Positions 1-8,527 are shown, counted from the first letter of the stretch. The stretch is DNA of 28,598 nucleotides from Candidatus Sumerlaeota bacterium (GCA_016928995.1 JAFGJS010000154.1:1-28598), one strand, 5' to 3'. Made by a program: numbers and translations. Notes: generated by a model from the sequence alone, not told the origin.

Positions 1-188
1 CCGCTGATGTGGCGGATCGTTTGCTCATATTCTTCGGGGGTGATATAGCCCAGCTCCAGCAGCACCTCGCCGCTGTCGCGGCTGGGTTCGGCTTCGCAAA
101 CGGACTGGACCTGGCGGTATTGCTCCGGGGTGATCAGCTTGCGGCGGCTGACCCAGTCGCAGAACTCCATTTTTAACGCAGACGCCAT
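1..188 (-). CDS. N-terminal part of an unidentified protein (runs off the window)
   Basis: The minus strand is open from an ATG at 188 to the window edge (62 codons). The peptide begins MASALKMEFCDWVSRRKL and contains two similar helical stretches, LITPEQYRQVQ and GYITPEEYEQTI. Short helix repeats of this kind occur at the N termini of type II secretion/type IV pilus ATPases and of some signalling proteins, but I cannot assign a family from 62 residues. A GGAGG lies almost against the ATG, so the start could instead be the internal ATG at 170. Support for a real gene is the near-consensus promoter at 240-268 facing it and protein-like codon use. A different overlapping minus frame (25-219) was judged a shadow. 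Confidence 0.6.
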   Translation of the reverse strand, partial: MASALKMEFCDWVSRRKLITPEQYRQVQSVCEAEPSRDSGEVLLELGYITPEEYEQTIRHIS

Positions 189-239
189 TCCTCCGCCCCG
201 TTTCATGCATGCAGCGCAATTCAGTTCGATCGAGTTTTA

Positions 240-268
240 ATTATATCCTTATTTTTCACCGCCGTCAA
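240..268 (-). promoter_or_regulatory. Sigma70-type promoter for the leftmost minus-strand gene
   Basis: On the minus strand TTGACG (268-263) is followed by a 17-base spacer and a perfect TATAAT (245-240). The expected start of transcription is near 233, which gives a leader of about 45 bases before the ATG at 188. This is the best promoter match in the window. It sits in the 252-base divergent gap between the leftmost gene and the DHH phosphoesterase gene. Confidence 0.7.
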
Positions 269-353
269 TATCGAGGTCGCCTGAGGAAAAAATAATTTCA
301 CCGGCATGCAAGCGGCGCACGTTGTCTTGGGCCGCTGGGAGCGTCAAAATCAA

Positions 354-396
354 TTGACCTTTTCCGGATCATGCATTAATTTGTTCCTCTTATAGT
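354..396 (+). promoter_or_regulatory. Possible weak promoter for the DHH phosphoesterase gene
   Basis: TTGACC at 354-359 and TATAGT at 391-396 both lie upstream of the ATG at 441, but they are 31 bases apart and cannot form one sigma70 promoter. With TTGACC, the 17-base position gives only TAATTT (377-382). With TATAGT, no -35 match is seen. One of these is probably part of the real promoter, and I cannot say which. Confidence 0.25.
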
Positions 397-440
397 CTCC
401 GGCAAGGAGCACAGGAAGCCAAAATCAAGGAGCGCCGGCG

Positions 441-1433
441 ATGTCATCAGACCCATCAATGATCGAGAACGGCCAAGCAGCCGTGGTGGAGTGCATCGTC
501 CAGCGCCTGCGCGGCGCTTCGCGGATCCTGCTGTGCAGCCATGAGCGGCCGGATGGCGATTCGTTGGGTTCGGAGCTCGCGCTGGGCATGGCGCTCGAGC
601 GGCTCGGCAAGCAGGCGATCATGTTTAACGCGGACGAGGCGCCGCTGCATTACCGCTTCCTGCCGCGCGTCGGCAGCCTGACGCACACGCTGCCCGGACC
701 GGATGATTATGATTTGGTTGTGGTGCTGGATTGCGGCGGTGTGGAGCGGATCGGCCCGGCGCTGACCGCGGAGAAGCCGATCATCAACATCGACCATCAT
801 CCCAGCAATTCCGGTTTTGGCGATCTGGTTTGGGTCGAGGAGCGCACGGCCGCGGTCGGAGTGATGATCGCGCGGCTGATCGGCGCGCTGGGCGTGAAAG
901 TGACCCGCGAAATCGCCACGTGCCTGATGACCGCGATCCTGACCGACACGGGCAGTTTTCGCTATATGACCGCCACGCGGGAGCTGTTCGAGATCGCCGG
1001 GCGGCTCGCGGAGGCCGGGGCGGATTCGGCCGAAATCAGCCGGCAGGTTTTCATGAGCCAGCCGCGGCATATGGTGCAGATGGCCGGCGAGGTGATCAAC
1101 TCGATGCATTTCGAATACGACGGCAAGCTGGCCTGGTCGGAAATCACGCAGGACATCCTGCTCCGTAACGGCGGCGAGGCGAACGTGCCCGAAGGTCTGG
1201 CGGCGCAACTGCGCAACATCGAAGGCGTGGAGGTGGCATGTCTGTTGCAGGAGACGGCGCCCGAACGCTGCCGCGCCAGCCTGCGCTCGGCCGGCCGGTT
1301 CGACGTCGGCCGCATCGCCCAGCAGCTCGGCGGCGGCGGTCATCACAACGCCGCCGGCGTCACGCTCAACGTCCTCTATCCCGAAGCCCGCGAAAAGGTT
1401 CTCGCCATTCTGCGCGAGCATTTGAGCGAGTGA
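441..1433 (+). CDS. nrnA: DHH/DHHA1 phosphoesterase, NrnA type (nanoRNase / pAp phosphatase)
   Basis: This 330-residue protein has the full length and motif order of bacterial NrnA. The N-terminal DHH domain shows HERPDGDS (residues 34-41), LDCGG (96-100), the defining DHH triad in NIDHH (116-120) and a TDTGSFR metal-binding segment (168-174). The C-terminal DHHA1 domain ends with the glycine-rich substrate loop GGGGHHNAAG (297-306). Enzymes of this family use Mn2+ to degrade 2-5 nt RNA from the end and to hydrolyse 3'-phosphoadenosine 5'-phosphate in the cytoplasm. AAGGAG at 427-432 lies 8 bases before the ATG, which supports this start. The gene stands alone on the plus strand, convergent with the histidine kinase gene. 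A long antisense frame covers it but has no family features. Confidence 0.93.
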   Translation: MSSDPSMIENGQAAVVECIVQRLRGASRILLCSHERPDGDSLGSELALGMALERLGKQAIMFNADEAPLHYRFLPRVGSLTHTLPGPDDYDLVVVLDCGGVERIGPALTAEKPIINIDHHPSNSGFGDLVWVEERTAAVGVMIARLIGALGVKVTREIATCLMTAILTDTGSFRYMTATRELFEIAGRLAEAGADSAEISRQVFMSQPRHMVQMAGEVINSMHFEYDGKLAWSEITQDILLRNGGEANVPEGLAAQLRNIEGVEVACLLQETAPERCRASLRSAGRFDVGRIAQQLGGGGHHNAAGVTLNVLYPEAREKVLAILREHLSE

Positions 1434-1464
1434 TCGCTTTATTTCTTAACACGTCGCACCACCC

Positions 1465-1491
1465 AAAGCGGCGTCATGCCGCCGCACTCCA
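1465..1491. repeat. REP-like palindrome, single unit
   Basis: GCGGCG (1468-1473) can pair with CGCCGC (1480-1485) around a 6-base loop. Flanking bases AAAG on the left and ACTCCA on the right match the unit at 12601-12633, so this is a third copy of that family, one base shorter. It lies in the 108-base gap between two convergent genes, where it could also act as a Rho-independent-like stop or an mRNA 3'-end stabiliser. There is no U-tract. Confidence 0.6.
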
Positions 1492-1541
1492 TATTTGCTT
1501 GGGGTTCGATCGATATAGTGTCACTGAAATGCGCAGCTTTT

Positions 1542-3536
1542 TTACACTGTTCTGTCATGACCATCCAAGGCTTCGCGGATCTTGCTCGTTAAAACTTCTG
1601 AGGAAAAAGGTTTTTGGATGAAGTGAATGCCTTCATCTAGAATGCCGTGATGGGCGATCACGTTGTCCGTGTAGCCGGAGAAATAAATCACTTTCAGCCC
1701 AGAGCGCTGCCGGGCGGCCCTCTCGAACAGCTCTCTGCCATTGATCCCAGGCAGAATCACATCGGTCAGGAGCAGGTGCACGGGGCCGTTATGAGCGGCT
1801 AAAGCTTCGAGGGCTTTCTCGCCGTTTTCCGCTTCGATGACATGATAGCCATATTTTTGAAGAACGGCTTGAGTCAGGCGGCGAACATGTTGGTTGTCCT
1901 CGGTGAGAAGGATGGTCTCGGATCCGCGCCGCTTCCGGCCCTTTTTTTTAACGGGAATTATCTCCACATGCTCTTCTTGATAGTATGGAATGTAGATCTT
2001 GAAGGTCGTGCCTCGGCCCAATTCACTATAGACAAAGATATTGCCGCCATGTTGCTTGACGATGCCATAGACCGTGGCCAGACCAAGGCCGGTTCCGAGC
2101 TCGCCCTTGGTTGAAAAAAACGGCTCGAAAATTTGTTCACGGGTTGAAGCATCCATGCCGCAGCCGGAATCGCTGATGGCGAGCATGACATAATCCCCGA
2201 CCGTTGTGGCGTAATGATCCTCGATATATTGTTCGTCATGTCTGACCAGTCCGCTCTCGATGGTAAGAATGCCGCCATCTGGCATGGCGTCCTGGGCGTT
2301 GACCGCCAAGTTTAAAATGACCTGTTCGATTTGGCCGAGATCCGCCCGGATGGTCAGGGGCGCGGTTGACGGCACGAGCTCAAGCTTTATGTTTTCCCGG
2401 ATGGTGTGCCGCAGCAGTTTTTTGATTCCCTTGATCACCTGATTCATGTCCAGCGTTTTGTATTCCAAGGTCTGCTTGCGGCTGAAGGCCAAGAGCTGAC
2501 CGACTAAATTCTTGGCCCGTATTCCGCAGGTCAGAATTTCAGACACCATATCCCGTCGTGTGTCATTGGGAGCAAATTCGTCGATCAACATCTCGCCGTA
2601 GCCGAGAACCGGAGTCAGCAGATTGTTGAGATCGTGGGCCACGCCGCCGGCCAGGCGTCCGATGGATTCCACTTTCTGGACCTGACGATATTGCTCCTCT
2701 AAAAAGGCTTTTTCCTTTTCCGCCTGTTTGCGGCCGGTGATGTCTTGAACGGTTCCTCGGATCGCAATGAGTTTGCCGTCATCATCGTAAATCCCCTGAA
2801 AAGTTGAAAAGTAATATCCGGTGCCGCCGTCAGGAAAAAGAAACTTTTGTTCATACGATCCTTTTTCCCGGCTCTCGACCGCTTTGTGGATCAGCTCCTC
2901 GCCGCGCTGATGATCATCCGGCCAGGGAGATAAAGATAGAATCGAGTCAATCTGCGGTTTGAATTCCTTTGGATCGAGGTGAAAAATATGAAACACTTCC
3001 TCGGACCATTCGACTTCGCCGGTCTTGACATCCCAATACCAGTTCCCGATGTGCGCCATCCGCTGGGCTTCCAATAGCCCGGCTTCGCTCATCCTCAGGG
3101 CCGCTTCGATTTTTTTACGTTCCGTGATATCGGAAACGATCCCTTCAATGGCGATGGGCGCGCCATTCTTGTCGCGGACAAGCACGTTTTTCTGATAAAT
3201 CCATCGAGTGTCGCCGGATTTGTGAATGATCTGGAACTCATAAAAAAGGGGCATGTCGCCGCTGAGCAGCTGAGGCCATTTTTGCTCGAAATATTCCTTC
3301 CAGCCAGGATGAATGATTTTTCGAATCAGCAGCGGCGACTGATAAAATTCTTCAGGGGCATATCCAAACACATCCGCTGATGCGGAATTGATATATTCAT
3401 ACCGGCCTTCAGGCAAGGACATGCGAAAGAGCACATCTTTGCTGTTCTCAATCAAATCTGTAAGCCGCCGGTTCTGCTCGCGCACCCGTTCCAATTCTAA
3501 GCCCAGGACTTCCTTGTTTCTTCCAATGATCTTCAC
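1542..3536 (-). CDS. Soluble PAS-PAS hybrid histidine kinase with C-terminal receiver
   Basis: The 664-residue protein (GTG start at 3536) begins with a short coiled coil, then PAS/PAC 1 (about 28-140) and PAS/PAC 2 (about 150-275). A HisKA dimerisation domain follows, with phospho-acceptor His301 in GGVAHDLNN, then a HATPase_c domain (about 394-519) with N box NLAVNAQDA, G1 box DSGCGMD and G2 box GTGLGLATV. The C-terminal receiver (about 540-659) has acceptor Asp592 in LLLTDVILPG and Lys642 in QKPF. No membrane segment or signal peptide is seen, so it should sense a cytoplasmic or redox cue. GAGG 7 bases before the GTG at 3536 supports this start; the frame stays open to another GTG at 3614 (690 residues), which lacks a ribosome site. 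No partner response regulator is adjacent. Confidence 0.92.
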   Translation of the reverse strand: MKIIGRNKEVLGLELERVREQNRRLTDLIENSKDVLFRMSLPEGRYEYINSASADVFGYAPEEFYQSPLLIRKIIHPGWKEYFEQKWPQLLSGDMPLFYEFQIIHKSGDTRWIYQKNVLVRDKNGAPIAIEGIVSDITERKKIEAALRMSEAGLLEAQRMAHIGNWYWDVKTGEVEWSEEVFHIFHLDPKEFKPQIDSILSLSPWPDDHQRGEELIHKAVESREKGSYEQKFLFPDGGTGYYFSTFQGIYDDDGKLIAIRGTVQDITGRKQAEKEKAFLEEQYRQVQKVESIGRLAGGVAHDLNNLLTPVLGYGEMLIDEFAPNDTRRDMVSEILTCGIRAKNLVGQLLAFSRKQTLEYKTLDMNQVIKGIKKLLRHTIRENIKLELVPSTAPLTIRADLGQIEQVILNLAVNAQDAMPDGGILTIESGLVRHDEQYIEDHYATTVGDYVMLAISDSGCGMDASTREQIFEPFFSTKGELGTGLGLATVYGIVKQHGGNIFVYSELGRGTTFKIYIPYYQEEHVEIIPVKKKGRKRRGSETILLTEDNQHVRRLTQAVLQKYGYHVIEAENGEKALEALAAHNGPVHLLLTDVILPGINGRELFERAARQRSGLKVIYFSGYTDNVIAHHGILDEGIHFIQKPFSSEVLTSKIREALDGHDRTV

Positions 3537-4004
3537 GGGGCTTCCTCGGTTCTTTTTTGAAGCAAACTGGCGCCATGAGAACTGAGCGTTTGCTGCTTGG
3601 TCTGGAATGATCACTCAAAATAGCTTTCATTTATAGGCCGTGTTTCTATCTTTACCTGTCTATCTGATCGAACAAGTTATTCTACGGTTTTCTGAATTTT
3701 CTAAGATTCCATGCTGGTGAGTCAAGATATTTAGCTGGTTTGAACGCCAGGCGGCCGTATCATGACCATGCAACCGGGTTTTGATTCATCAGCGCCGTTC
3801 CGTAACAGTCGCAGGATGGATTAGACTCGCATTGATACGGCAATATTGAGATGAGCGCTCTGTCATCCAATGTCCTAAAGTCTATTTGACAGCGGGCGGT
3901 TCAGCCGCTTTAGTACGCGAGTTTGGTTGTGCGGCATAAGATTTTGCCCGGCATGGGCGATTCGCGATGGGCGATGCTCAATTCGCAAGACGGGAGACTT
4001 TATC
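3537..4004. other. Divergent intergenic region between the kinase and oxidoreductase genes
   Basis: These 468 bases separate two divergent genes. The right end holds a promoter candidate for the oxidoreductase (3886-3914), followed by a leader of about 80 bases in which ATGGGCGAT occurs twice. The left half is A+T-rich and probably holds the kinase promoter, but no convincing -35/-10 pair was found. No small ORF with a ribosome site was seen. Confidence 0.5.
3886..3914 (+). promoter_or_regulatory. Sigma70-like promoter for the FAD oxidoreductase gene
   Basis: A perfect TTGACA (3886-3891) is followed after 17 bases by TTTAGT (3909-3914), which matches the -10 consensus at four of six positions. 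Transcription would begin near 3921, giving a leader of about 84 bases to the GTG at 4005. Confidence 0.5.
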
Positions 4005-5366
4005 GTGAAAATCGCAGTGATCGGCGGCGGGCCGACAGGCATGGCGGAGGCGATTTATCTGGCGCAGAAGGGCTGCCAGGTGACGCTCTATGAAAAGTCC
4101 GGTGAGCTCGGCGGGTTGGCCGGGTGGTTCAACATCGGCGGCAGCGACGTGGAGCGCTATTACCATTTCATCATGACCTGCGACAAGCATTACCTCGATC
4201 TGCTCGAGCTGGTCGGCGTGAAGGAGCAGATCAACTGGGTCGAAACCAAGACCTCGTTTTTCTATGAAAACGAGCTCCACCCGTTTTCCGAACCGATCGA
4301 TATTCTGAAGTTTAAACCACTGAACCTGTATCAGCGTCTGCGGCTGGCCTGGACGCTGGGCTATATGACCAAGCTCGCCAAGAACTGGAAGCCGTTCGAG
4401 GACCGCATGGCGTGCGAATGGCTGCCGAAGGTTTCGACGCAGCGCGCGTGGGACGTGATCTGGAAGCCGATGCTCGACATGAAGTTCGGCGAGCACGCCA
4501 GCGAGATGAGCATGGCGTGGCTCTGGGCGCGCTGCAACATGGTCGGGCAATACCGGCCGGAGGGCAAGTCCGCCGAGTGCCGCGGATGGCTCAAGGGGAG
4601 CACGCGCACGTTCATCGAAGCCGCCGAACGCGTGATGGCCGAGCTCGGCGTCACGGTGCGCAAGGGCGTGAGCATCGAGCGGATCAGCGTGAAAGACGGC
4701 CGCGCCGAGGGCGTGGTGATCGACAACAAGCTGGCGCCGTTCGATCATATCGTCTACAGCGCGCCGAGTCCGTTCCTCAAGGGCATGATGCCCGAAGAGA
4801 CGCAGCAGATGCCGTACTTCCAGCAGATCTACAGCCAGAAATGCTACGGCGCGACGTGCATGGTGCTGGCGCTGAAAAAACCGTTTAATCCTTACTTCTG
4901 GACGTACGTCAACGATCCGAGAGTGCCGTTCGTCGGCGTGATTAATTACAGCGACTTTACCGCCTGGGAGGGCCAGGAGGGGCGGCACGTGATTTACGTG
5001 CCGTGGTACTCCGAGACGAATGTGGATCCCTACACGCGCGACAGCGACGCGCTGATCAAGGACTGGGCGCAGGGGCTGAAGATCGTGCAGCCGGACTTCG
5101 ACGAGTCGTGGATCATCGAGGGCGTCGTGGGCCGCGCGCCGTATGCTTCAATGATCTGCTCCGGGCGCTATTCCGAACGCCTTGTCCCGCTGCGCGGGCC
5201 AATCAAGGACTTCACCTTCGCCAACCTGAGCCAGATCTACCCGCAGGATCGCGGCATCAGCATCGGGATCAAGCTCAGCCGCTACGCCGTGAAGTCCGTG
5301 CTTGAAGACCGCGAGGTTGAAATGGACTTTTCTCCCAAAGTCAGCGCGGAGCCGGTTGATTTTTAA
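4005..5366 (+). CDS. FAD-dependent amine-oxidase/HemY-like oxidoreductase
   Basis: The 453-residue protein starts VKIAVIGGGPTGMAEA, a Rossmann dinucleotide-binding motif at the very N terminus, with the acidic ribose-binding residue in LYEKSGELGGLAG (about 28-41). Phrases such as ERYYHF and FKPLNLYQRLRL place it in the COG1232 group (protoporphyrinogen-oxidase/phytoene-dehydrogenase-like flavoproteins) often annotated simply as NAD(P)/FAD-dependent oxidoreductase and often found near glycan or isoprenoid genes. The substrate cannot be deduced. GTG at 4005 is preferred because GGGAG (3992-3996) lies 8 bases upstream and the Rossmann strand begins at once; an upstream in-frame ATG at 3927 would add 26 residues unlike the family. 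No membrane segment is seen. The downstream reductase gene is on the same strand after 157 bases. Confidence 0.85.
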   Translation: MKIAVIGGGPTGMAEAIYLAQKGCQVTLYEKSGELGGLAGWFNIGGSDVERYYHFIMTCDKHYLDLLELVGVKEQINWVETKTSFFYENELHPFSEPIDILKFKPLNLYQRLRLAWTLGYMTKLAKNWKPFEDRMACEWLPKVSTQRAWDVIWKPMLDMKFGEHASEMSMAWLWARCNMVGQYRPEGKSAECRGWLKGSTRTFIEAAERVMAELGVTVRKGVSIERISVKDGRAEGVVIDNKLAPFDHIVYSAPSPFLKGMMPEETQQMPYFQQIYSQKCYGATCMVLALKKPFNPYFWTYVNDPRVPFVGVINYSDFTAWEGQEGRHVIYVPWYSETNVDPYTRDSDALIKDWAQGLKIVQPDFDESWIIEGVVGRAPYASMICSGRYSERLVPLRGPIKDFTFANLSQIYPQDRGISIGIKLSRYAVKSVLEDREVEMDFSPKVSAEPVDF

Positions 5367-5489
5367 AACTGGCAAACAATACATCGCCGTGGGAAGTCAG
5401 GTTCAATTGGAATAGGCCATGACTCGCCTTCTTGGCTGCCATCATATAGCCTGTCACGCGTGATTTCTAAAATCGCTAATCTCCTTATG

Positions 5490-5509
5490 ATCTTGCTGTG
5501 TCGCAAGAT
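5490..5509 (+). promoter_or_regulatory. Hairpin just upstream of the aldo/keto reductase ribosome site
   Basis: ATCTTGC (5490-5496) pairs perfectly with GCAAGAT (5503-5509) around a 6-base loop. The stem ends two bases before the probable ribosome-binding sequence GAAAGAG (5511-5517) of the gene starting at 5524. It could modulate initiation or may be coincidental. Confidence 0.3.
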
Positions 5510-5523
5510 GGAAAGAGTGTGAT

Positions 5524-6630
5524 ATGCAGTTGCGCGCCTTTGGGAAACGAAGCGGACAGGAAGTCCTGCCCTTGAGCATCGGTGGAATGCGGTTGCCTCG
5601 GGACGTCGATCTTGCGGTGAGCATTGTGCGCGAGGCGATTGATCAGGGCTTGCGTTACATCGATACATCGCGCGGCTATGGCGAGTCGGAATGGGTCATC
5701 GGGCTGGCGCTGCAGGACGGCTATCGGGACAAAGTGATCCTGTCCAGCAAGTGGTCGCCATGGATCACGAAAATCTCCCAGTCGGACGATGCTTCGGCCG
5801 ATTGCGTGCGCCGGCGGATCGACGAAACGATGAGGCGCTTGAACGTCGATTTTCTGGATTATTACCAGGTCTGGAACATCCATAACCGCGAGCTATACGA
5901 TCAGGCTGTGGCCAGGGGCGGGATGGTGGAGGGCATCCTTAAGGCCAAGGACGAAGGGCTTGTCGGGCATCTCGGCTTCACCACGCACGATTCCGTGGAG
6001 AACCTTCTGACATACATCGAGGAAGTGGACTGGTGCGAGATTTTACTCACCAGCTACAACCTGCTGAACACGACGTATGATCCTGTGATTAAAGCCGCCC
6101 ATGCCAAGGGCATCGGGACGGTGGTGATGAATCCGGTGGGCGGCGGCAAACTCGCGGAGCAAAGCCCCGTGCTGATGGACTTGGCGCAAAGGACCGGCGC
6201 CGTATCCGTGCCGGATCTGGCGGTGCGCTTCGTGCTTTCCAATCCGTGCATCGACACCATGCTGATCGGCATGACCAAAGCCTCCGACATTACGGACTCC
6301 ATCGCCTCGGTAGAGCGCGGCGCCTTTTCCGCGAACCAGCTGGAGGCGATTGACTTATTTCTCAAGGACATCCGGGAACGCGCGGCGGTGTTTTGCACGT
6401 CCTGCAAGTACTGCATGCCTTGTCCGCATGGCGTGGATATTCCTGCCGTCATGTCCAGCATCGCCGACTTGCGGTTTTGGGGTTGGGCGGACCGGGCGCG
6501 ATCCAATTATGAAAAGATCAAGGGCAAGGCGGATTTGTGCATTCAATGCGAGGCATGCCTCCCGCAATGCACGCAGCACTTGATGATCACCGAAGAAATG
6601 GCCTTTGCGGCGGACACTTTTGGAAAGTAA
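5524..6630 (+). CDS. Aldo/keto reductase with C-terminal double [4Fe-4S] domain
   Basis: The 368-residue protein has an AKR TIM barrel: IDTSRGYGESE carries catalytic Asp47 and Tyr52, and VILSSKW carries Lys76. A C-terminal ferredoxin-like segment has CTSCKYCMPC (Cys291, 294, 297, 300) and CIQCEACLPQC (Cys339, 342, 345, 349), enough for two [4Fe-4S] clusters. Iron-sulfur AKRs are common in anaerobes, and their substrates are mostly unknown. Where most AKRs have the catalytic His (as in YQLHN), this protein reads YYQVWN, with Trp117 at that place, so the usual proton-relay pair is altered. The ATG at 5524 has GAAAGAG 6 bases upstream. The gene lies on the same strand as the flavoprotein; shared function is possible but not shown. 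Confidence 0.88.
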   Translation: MQLRAFGKRSGQEVLPLSIGGMRLPRDVDLAVSIVREAIDQGLRYIDTSRGYGESEWVIGLALQDGYRDKVILSSKWSPWITKISQSDDASADCVRRRIDETMRRLNVDFLDYYQVWNIHNRELYDQAVARGGMVEGILKAKDEGLVGHLGFTTHDSVENLLTYIEEVDWCEILLTSYNLLNTTYDPVIKAAHAKGIGTVVMNPVGGGKLAEQSPVLMDLAQRTGAVSVPDLAVRFVLSNPCIDTMLIGMTKASDITDSIASVERGAFSANQLEAIDLFLKDIRERAAVFCTSCKYCMPCPHGVDIPAVMSSIADLRFWGWADRARSNYEKIKGKADLCIQCEACLPQCTQHLMITEEMAFAADTFGK

Positions 6631-6716
6631 CATTTCTTAATGGTTGTGATGGCGCGCTCAGGCAATTCACCCGGATTTCGCACCATCCCGGTGGCTCTGT
6701 GTATGTAAAGCGGTCA

Positions 6717-6797
6717 CTCTTGCTTTTGCTCTTGATCTTTTAGACTTGCTACACGCTGTGTTTCGAGCAAGAGCATGAGCGAGAGCAAGAGCAAGAA
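6717..6797. repeat. Inverted hexamer-array element A (CTCTTG ... GAGCAA)
   Basis: A left arm of CTCTTGCTTTTGCTCTTG type (6717 to about 6742) faces a right arm of GAGCAA/GAGCGA repeats (6765-6797), separated by about 22 bases that include ACACGCTGTGT. The arms are partly complementary and would fold into a long hairpin. The right arm is nearly the same as that of element B at 26373-26398 (one hexamer longer), and the plan matches the arrays around the four-helix-bundle gene. It lies in the 190-base gap between the reductase and acetyltransferase genes and ends 12 bases before the ribosome site of the latter. Confidence 0.65.
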
Positions 6798-6820
6798 AAT
6801 TCGGATCGAAGGAGCGCATC

Positions 6821-7539
6821 ATGCTTGACGATATCGTCATTGAGCTGATGACGCAGGACTTCATCCTCTGGCGCTGCCTGCATCGCGGTCCGCTTTCGCG
6901 CGACACGATCGACCAGTGGCCGCCGGACAGCCAGCTGCCCTTCGAGCGTTATCGCCGGCGCAACATTCCGCTGCTGGAAGAACTCACTCGCGTCTATGGA
7001 TCGTGCGCCATCATCGCGCGCGCCGGCGAACAGCTCATCGGGCAGCTGCGTTTTTATCCCAAGGCTGTCCGGGAACTGAGCGGCGGCGATTATCTTTGCC
7101 TGCAGCAGGATTTTCCCTTCGGACCGGCTGATGATTTCGCTGAAACCGGCTTCCCGCCATTCTCGCAGATCAAAGACAAAACGCTCGTTGTGCATTGCCT
7201 GATGGCGGGCAGCGTCAATCAAAAAGGCAATCCTTATCAGCGCAAGGGCATCGGTTCGCGCATGGTGAAAACCTTGATTGAATGGGCCAGGGCGAACGGC
7301 TGGGAGCGCATCGAGGCGAACGCGTTCGAGGACATCCCGATCATCTACGCGATCACCGGCAGCGCCGGACAATCATTCTGGAAGAAGCTGGCTTTAACGT
7401 TGTTGATCGCCGTCCGCATCCGGAATTGCAAGGACTTGAGCATGGCGAGTTTATCGAAACGTTGATCGAACAAGCCCAAGCGATTGGCATCTCGCCGGAA
7501 CGCGCAAAAGACAAAATCGTCATGCGGCTCGCACTTTAG
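6821..7539 (+). pseudogene. GNAT-family N-acetyltransferase, frameshifted
   Basis: Translation from the ATG at 6821 (AAGGAG at 6809-6814) gives a GNAT fold: a central strand KTLVVHCLMAG, the acetyl-CoA loop QRKGIGSRMV and the following helix. The frame then reads QSFWKKLALTLLI and stops at 7465. The normal GNAT ending, FWKKLGFNVVD-like, is restored if one G is added at the GG at 7390-7391: another frame then continues GFNVVDRRPHPELQ to a stop at 7539. The intact protein would be about 239 residues. A single lost G is either a real disabling mutation or a sequencing or assembly error; without read data I cannot tell. If the truncated 214-residue form is made, its last 30 or so residues are out-of-frame. 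The acceptor substrate is unknown. Confidence 0.75.
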
Positions 7540-7576
7540 CGTTTTTTGTATAAGATCAAAGCAGGAGCTTTGTCCG

Positions 7577-8482
7577 ATGAAAAAAACATCCTATTGCGGC
7601 ATGCGGAGATTGGCCTCGATCCGAAAAGAAAGACTCATGAGTTTGATTGCGATGTCAGGCGTGATCTTGTTTTTGGTCTGTATGATTTCATCATGCGGGT
7701 CTTCCGATTCGATGAAACCGTCCGGGAATGAACATGAATTTGGCCCGGAAAATCATGGACTCGTTATGGGATTGGAAATATCGCCGGAAAATGAAAATCA
7801 GTATCGCGTCAAGGTTCGGATCAAAAACATCGGCGAACGAGCTGTTTTGTTGATTGGAAAAAAAGATAAGGCTCGAACGCCGGAGCTGGAGCAATTTTTT
7901 ATTTCAAACATTCGGTTTGACACATATCCGGAAGTTGGGTCGTTGCTATATCAAACCGCAGATATGCCGGAGTGGGAAGATGTTGAATATGAATTTAAGC
8001 CCGGAAAAGTCTTCGAAATTGAATGGATTCCCACCGAGGGGAGGCTGAAGCCTAAATGGGATTACGGTGATATCGGGGGTTTTCCAACCGAAGGCATGTA
8101 TAGCATACATTCAACCATCAGTTTTGAAACAAAAGACGGCGGATGGATCTTGCTTCGAAGCAATGAGGAACTGGTCGAAGTTGGCGCAAGCAAGGAGATG
8201 CCGCAGCATTCGATGGCGAAAATTTTGGCGATTGATGAAGAAGCCCAGACAGCAAGGTTGAACATTGGAAGCAAGCACAAAGTGCATGTGAATGATGTTT
8301 ATCAGCATGTCCGTTTAACTTTTTGTCATTGGGATTTTACTGTCATTGAAGTTCAGCCTGGCTACTCAATCACAAAAATGGAACTGATTACAAGATTACG
8401 CGATAACGATATGGATCAGGAATTGGTGCAAATGTTTGCTCCTCATGTTGGCATGCATATACGGCTGAAAGCGAAACGGTGA
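7577..8482 (+). CDS. Putative lipoprotein of unknown function
   Basis: The 301-residue protein has a long basic n-region (MKKTSYCGMRRLASIRKERL), a hydrophobic core and a lipobox ISSC at 37-40, so Cys40 should be lipidated and the protein anchored to a membrane. The rest looks all-beta: a domain with YRVKVRIKNIGERAVLL and a tail with ARLNIGSKHKVHVNDVY, which resembles small beta-barrels seen in envelope proteins such as the FlgT C-terminal domain (weak similarity by eye). AGGAG at 7563-7567 with a 9-base spacer decides the ATG at 7577; the open frame extends further upstream to 7484 but would overlap the acetyltransferase and lose the signal peptide. The gene is visibly richer in A+T than its neighbours, which suggests a different origin. 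It is convergent with oleC. Confidence 0.75.
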   Translation: MKKTSYCGMRRLASIRKERLMSLIAMSGVILFLVCMISSCGSSDSMKPSGNEHEFGPENHGLVMGLEISPENENQYRVKVRIKNIGERAVLLIGKKDKARTPELEQFFISNIRFDTYPEVGSLLYQTADMPEWEDVEYEFKPGKVFEIEWIPTEGRLKPKWDYGDIGGFPTEGMYSIHSTISFETKDGGWILLRSNEELVEVGASKEMPQHSMAKILAIDEEAQTARLNIGSKHKVHVNDVYQHVRLTFCHWDFTVIEVQPGYSITKMELITRLRDNDMDQELVQMFAPHVGMHIRLKAKR

Positions 8483-8527
8483 ATAAATTATCAATATCAT
8501 GTGAAATCGAATGTTTCGTTGAATGAT

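Noticed and set aside
456-1421. 321-codon minus-strand frame antisense to the DHH phosphoesterase gene
   Set aside because: The plus-strand frame has complete NrnA motifs; the antisense one has none and has shadow composition.
3978-4988. 336-codon minus-strand frame antisense to the FAD oxidoreductase gene
   Set aside because: The plus-strand Rossmann motif and ribosome site are clear; the antisense product is low-complexity and His-rich.
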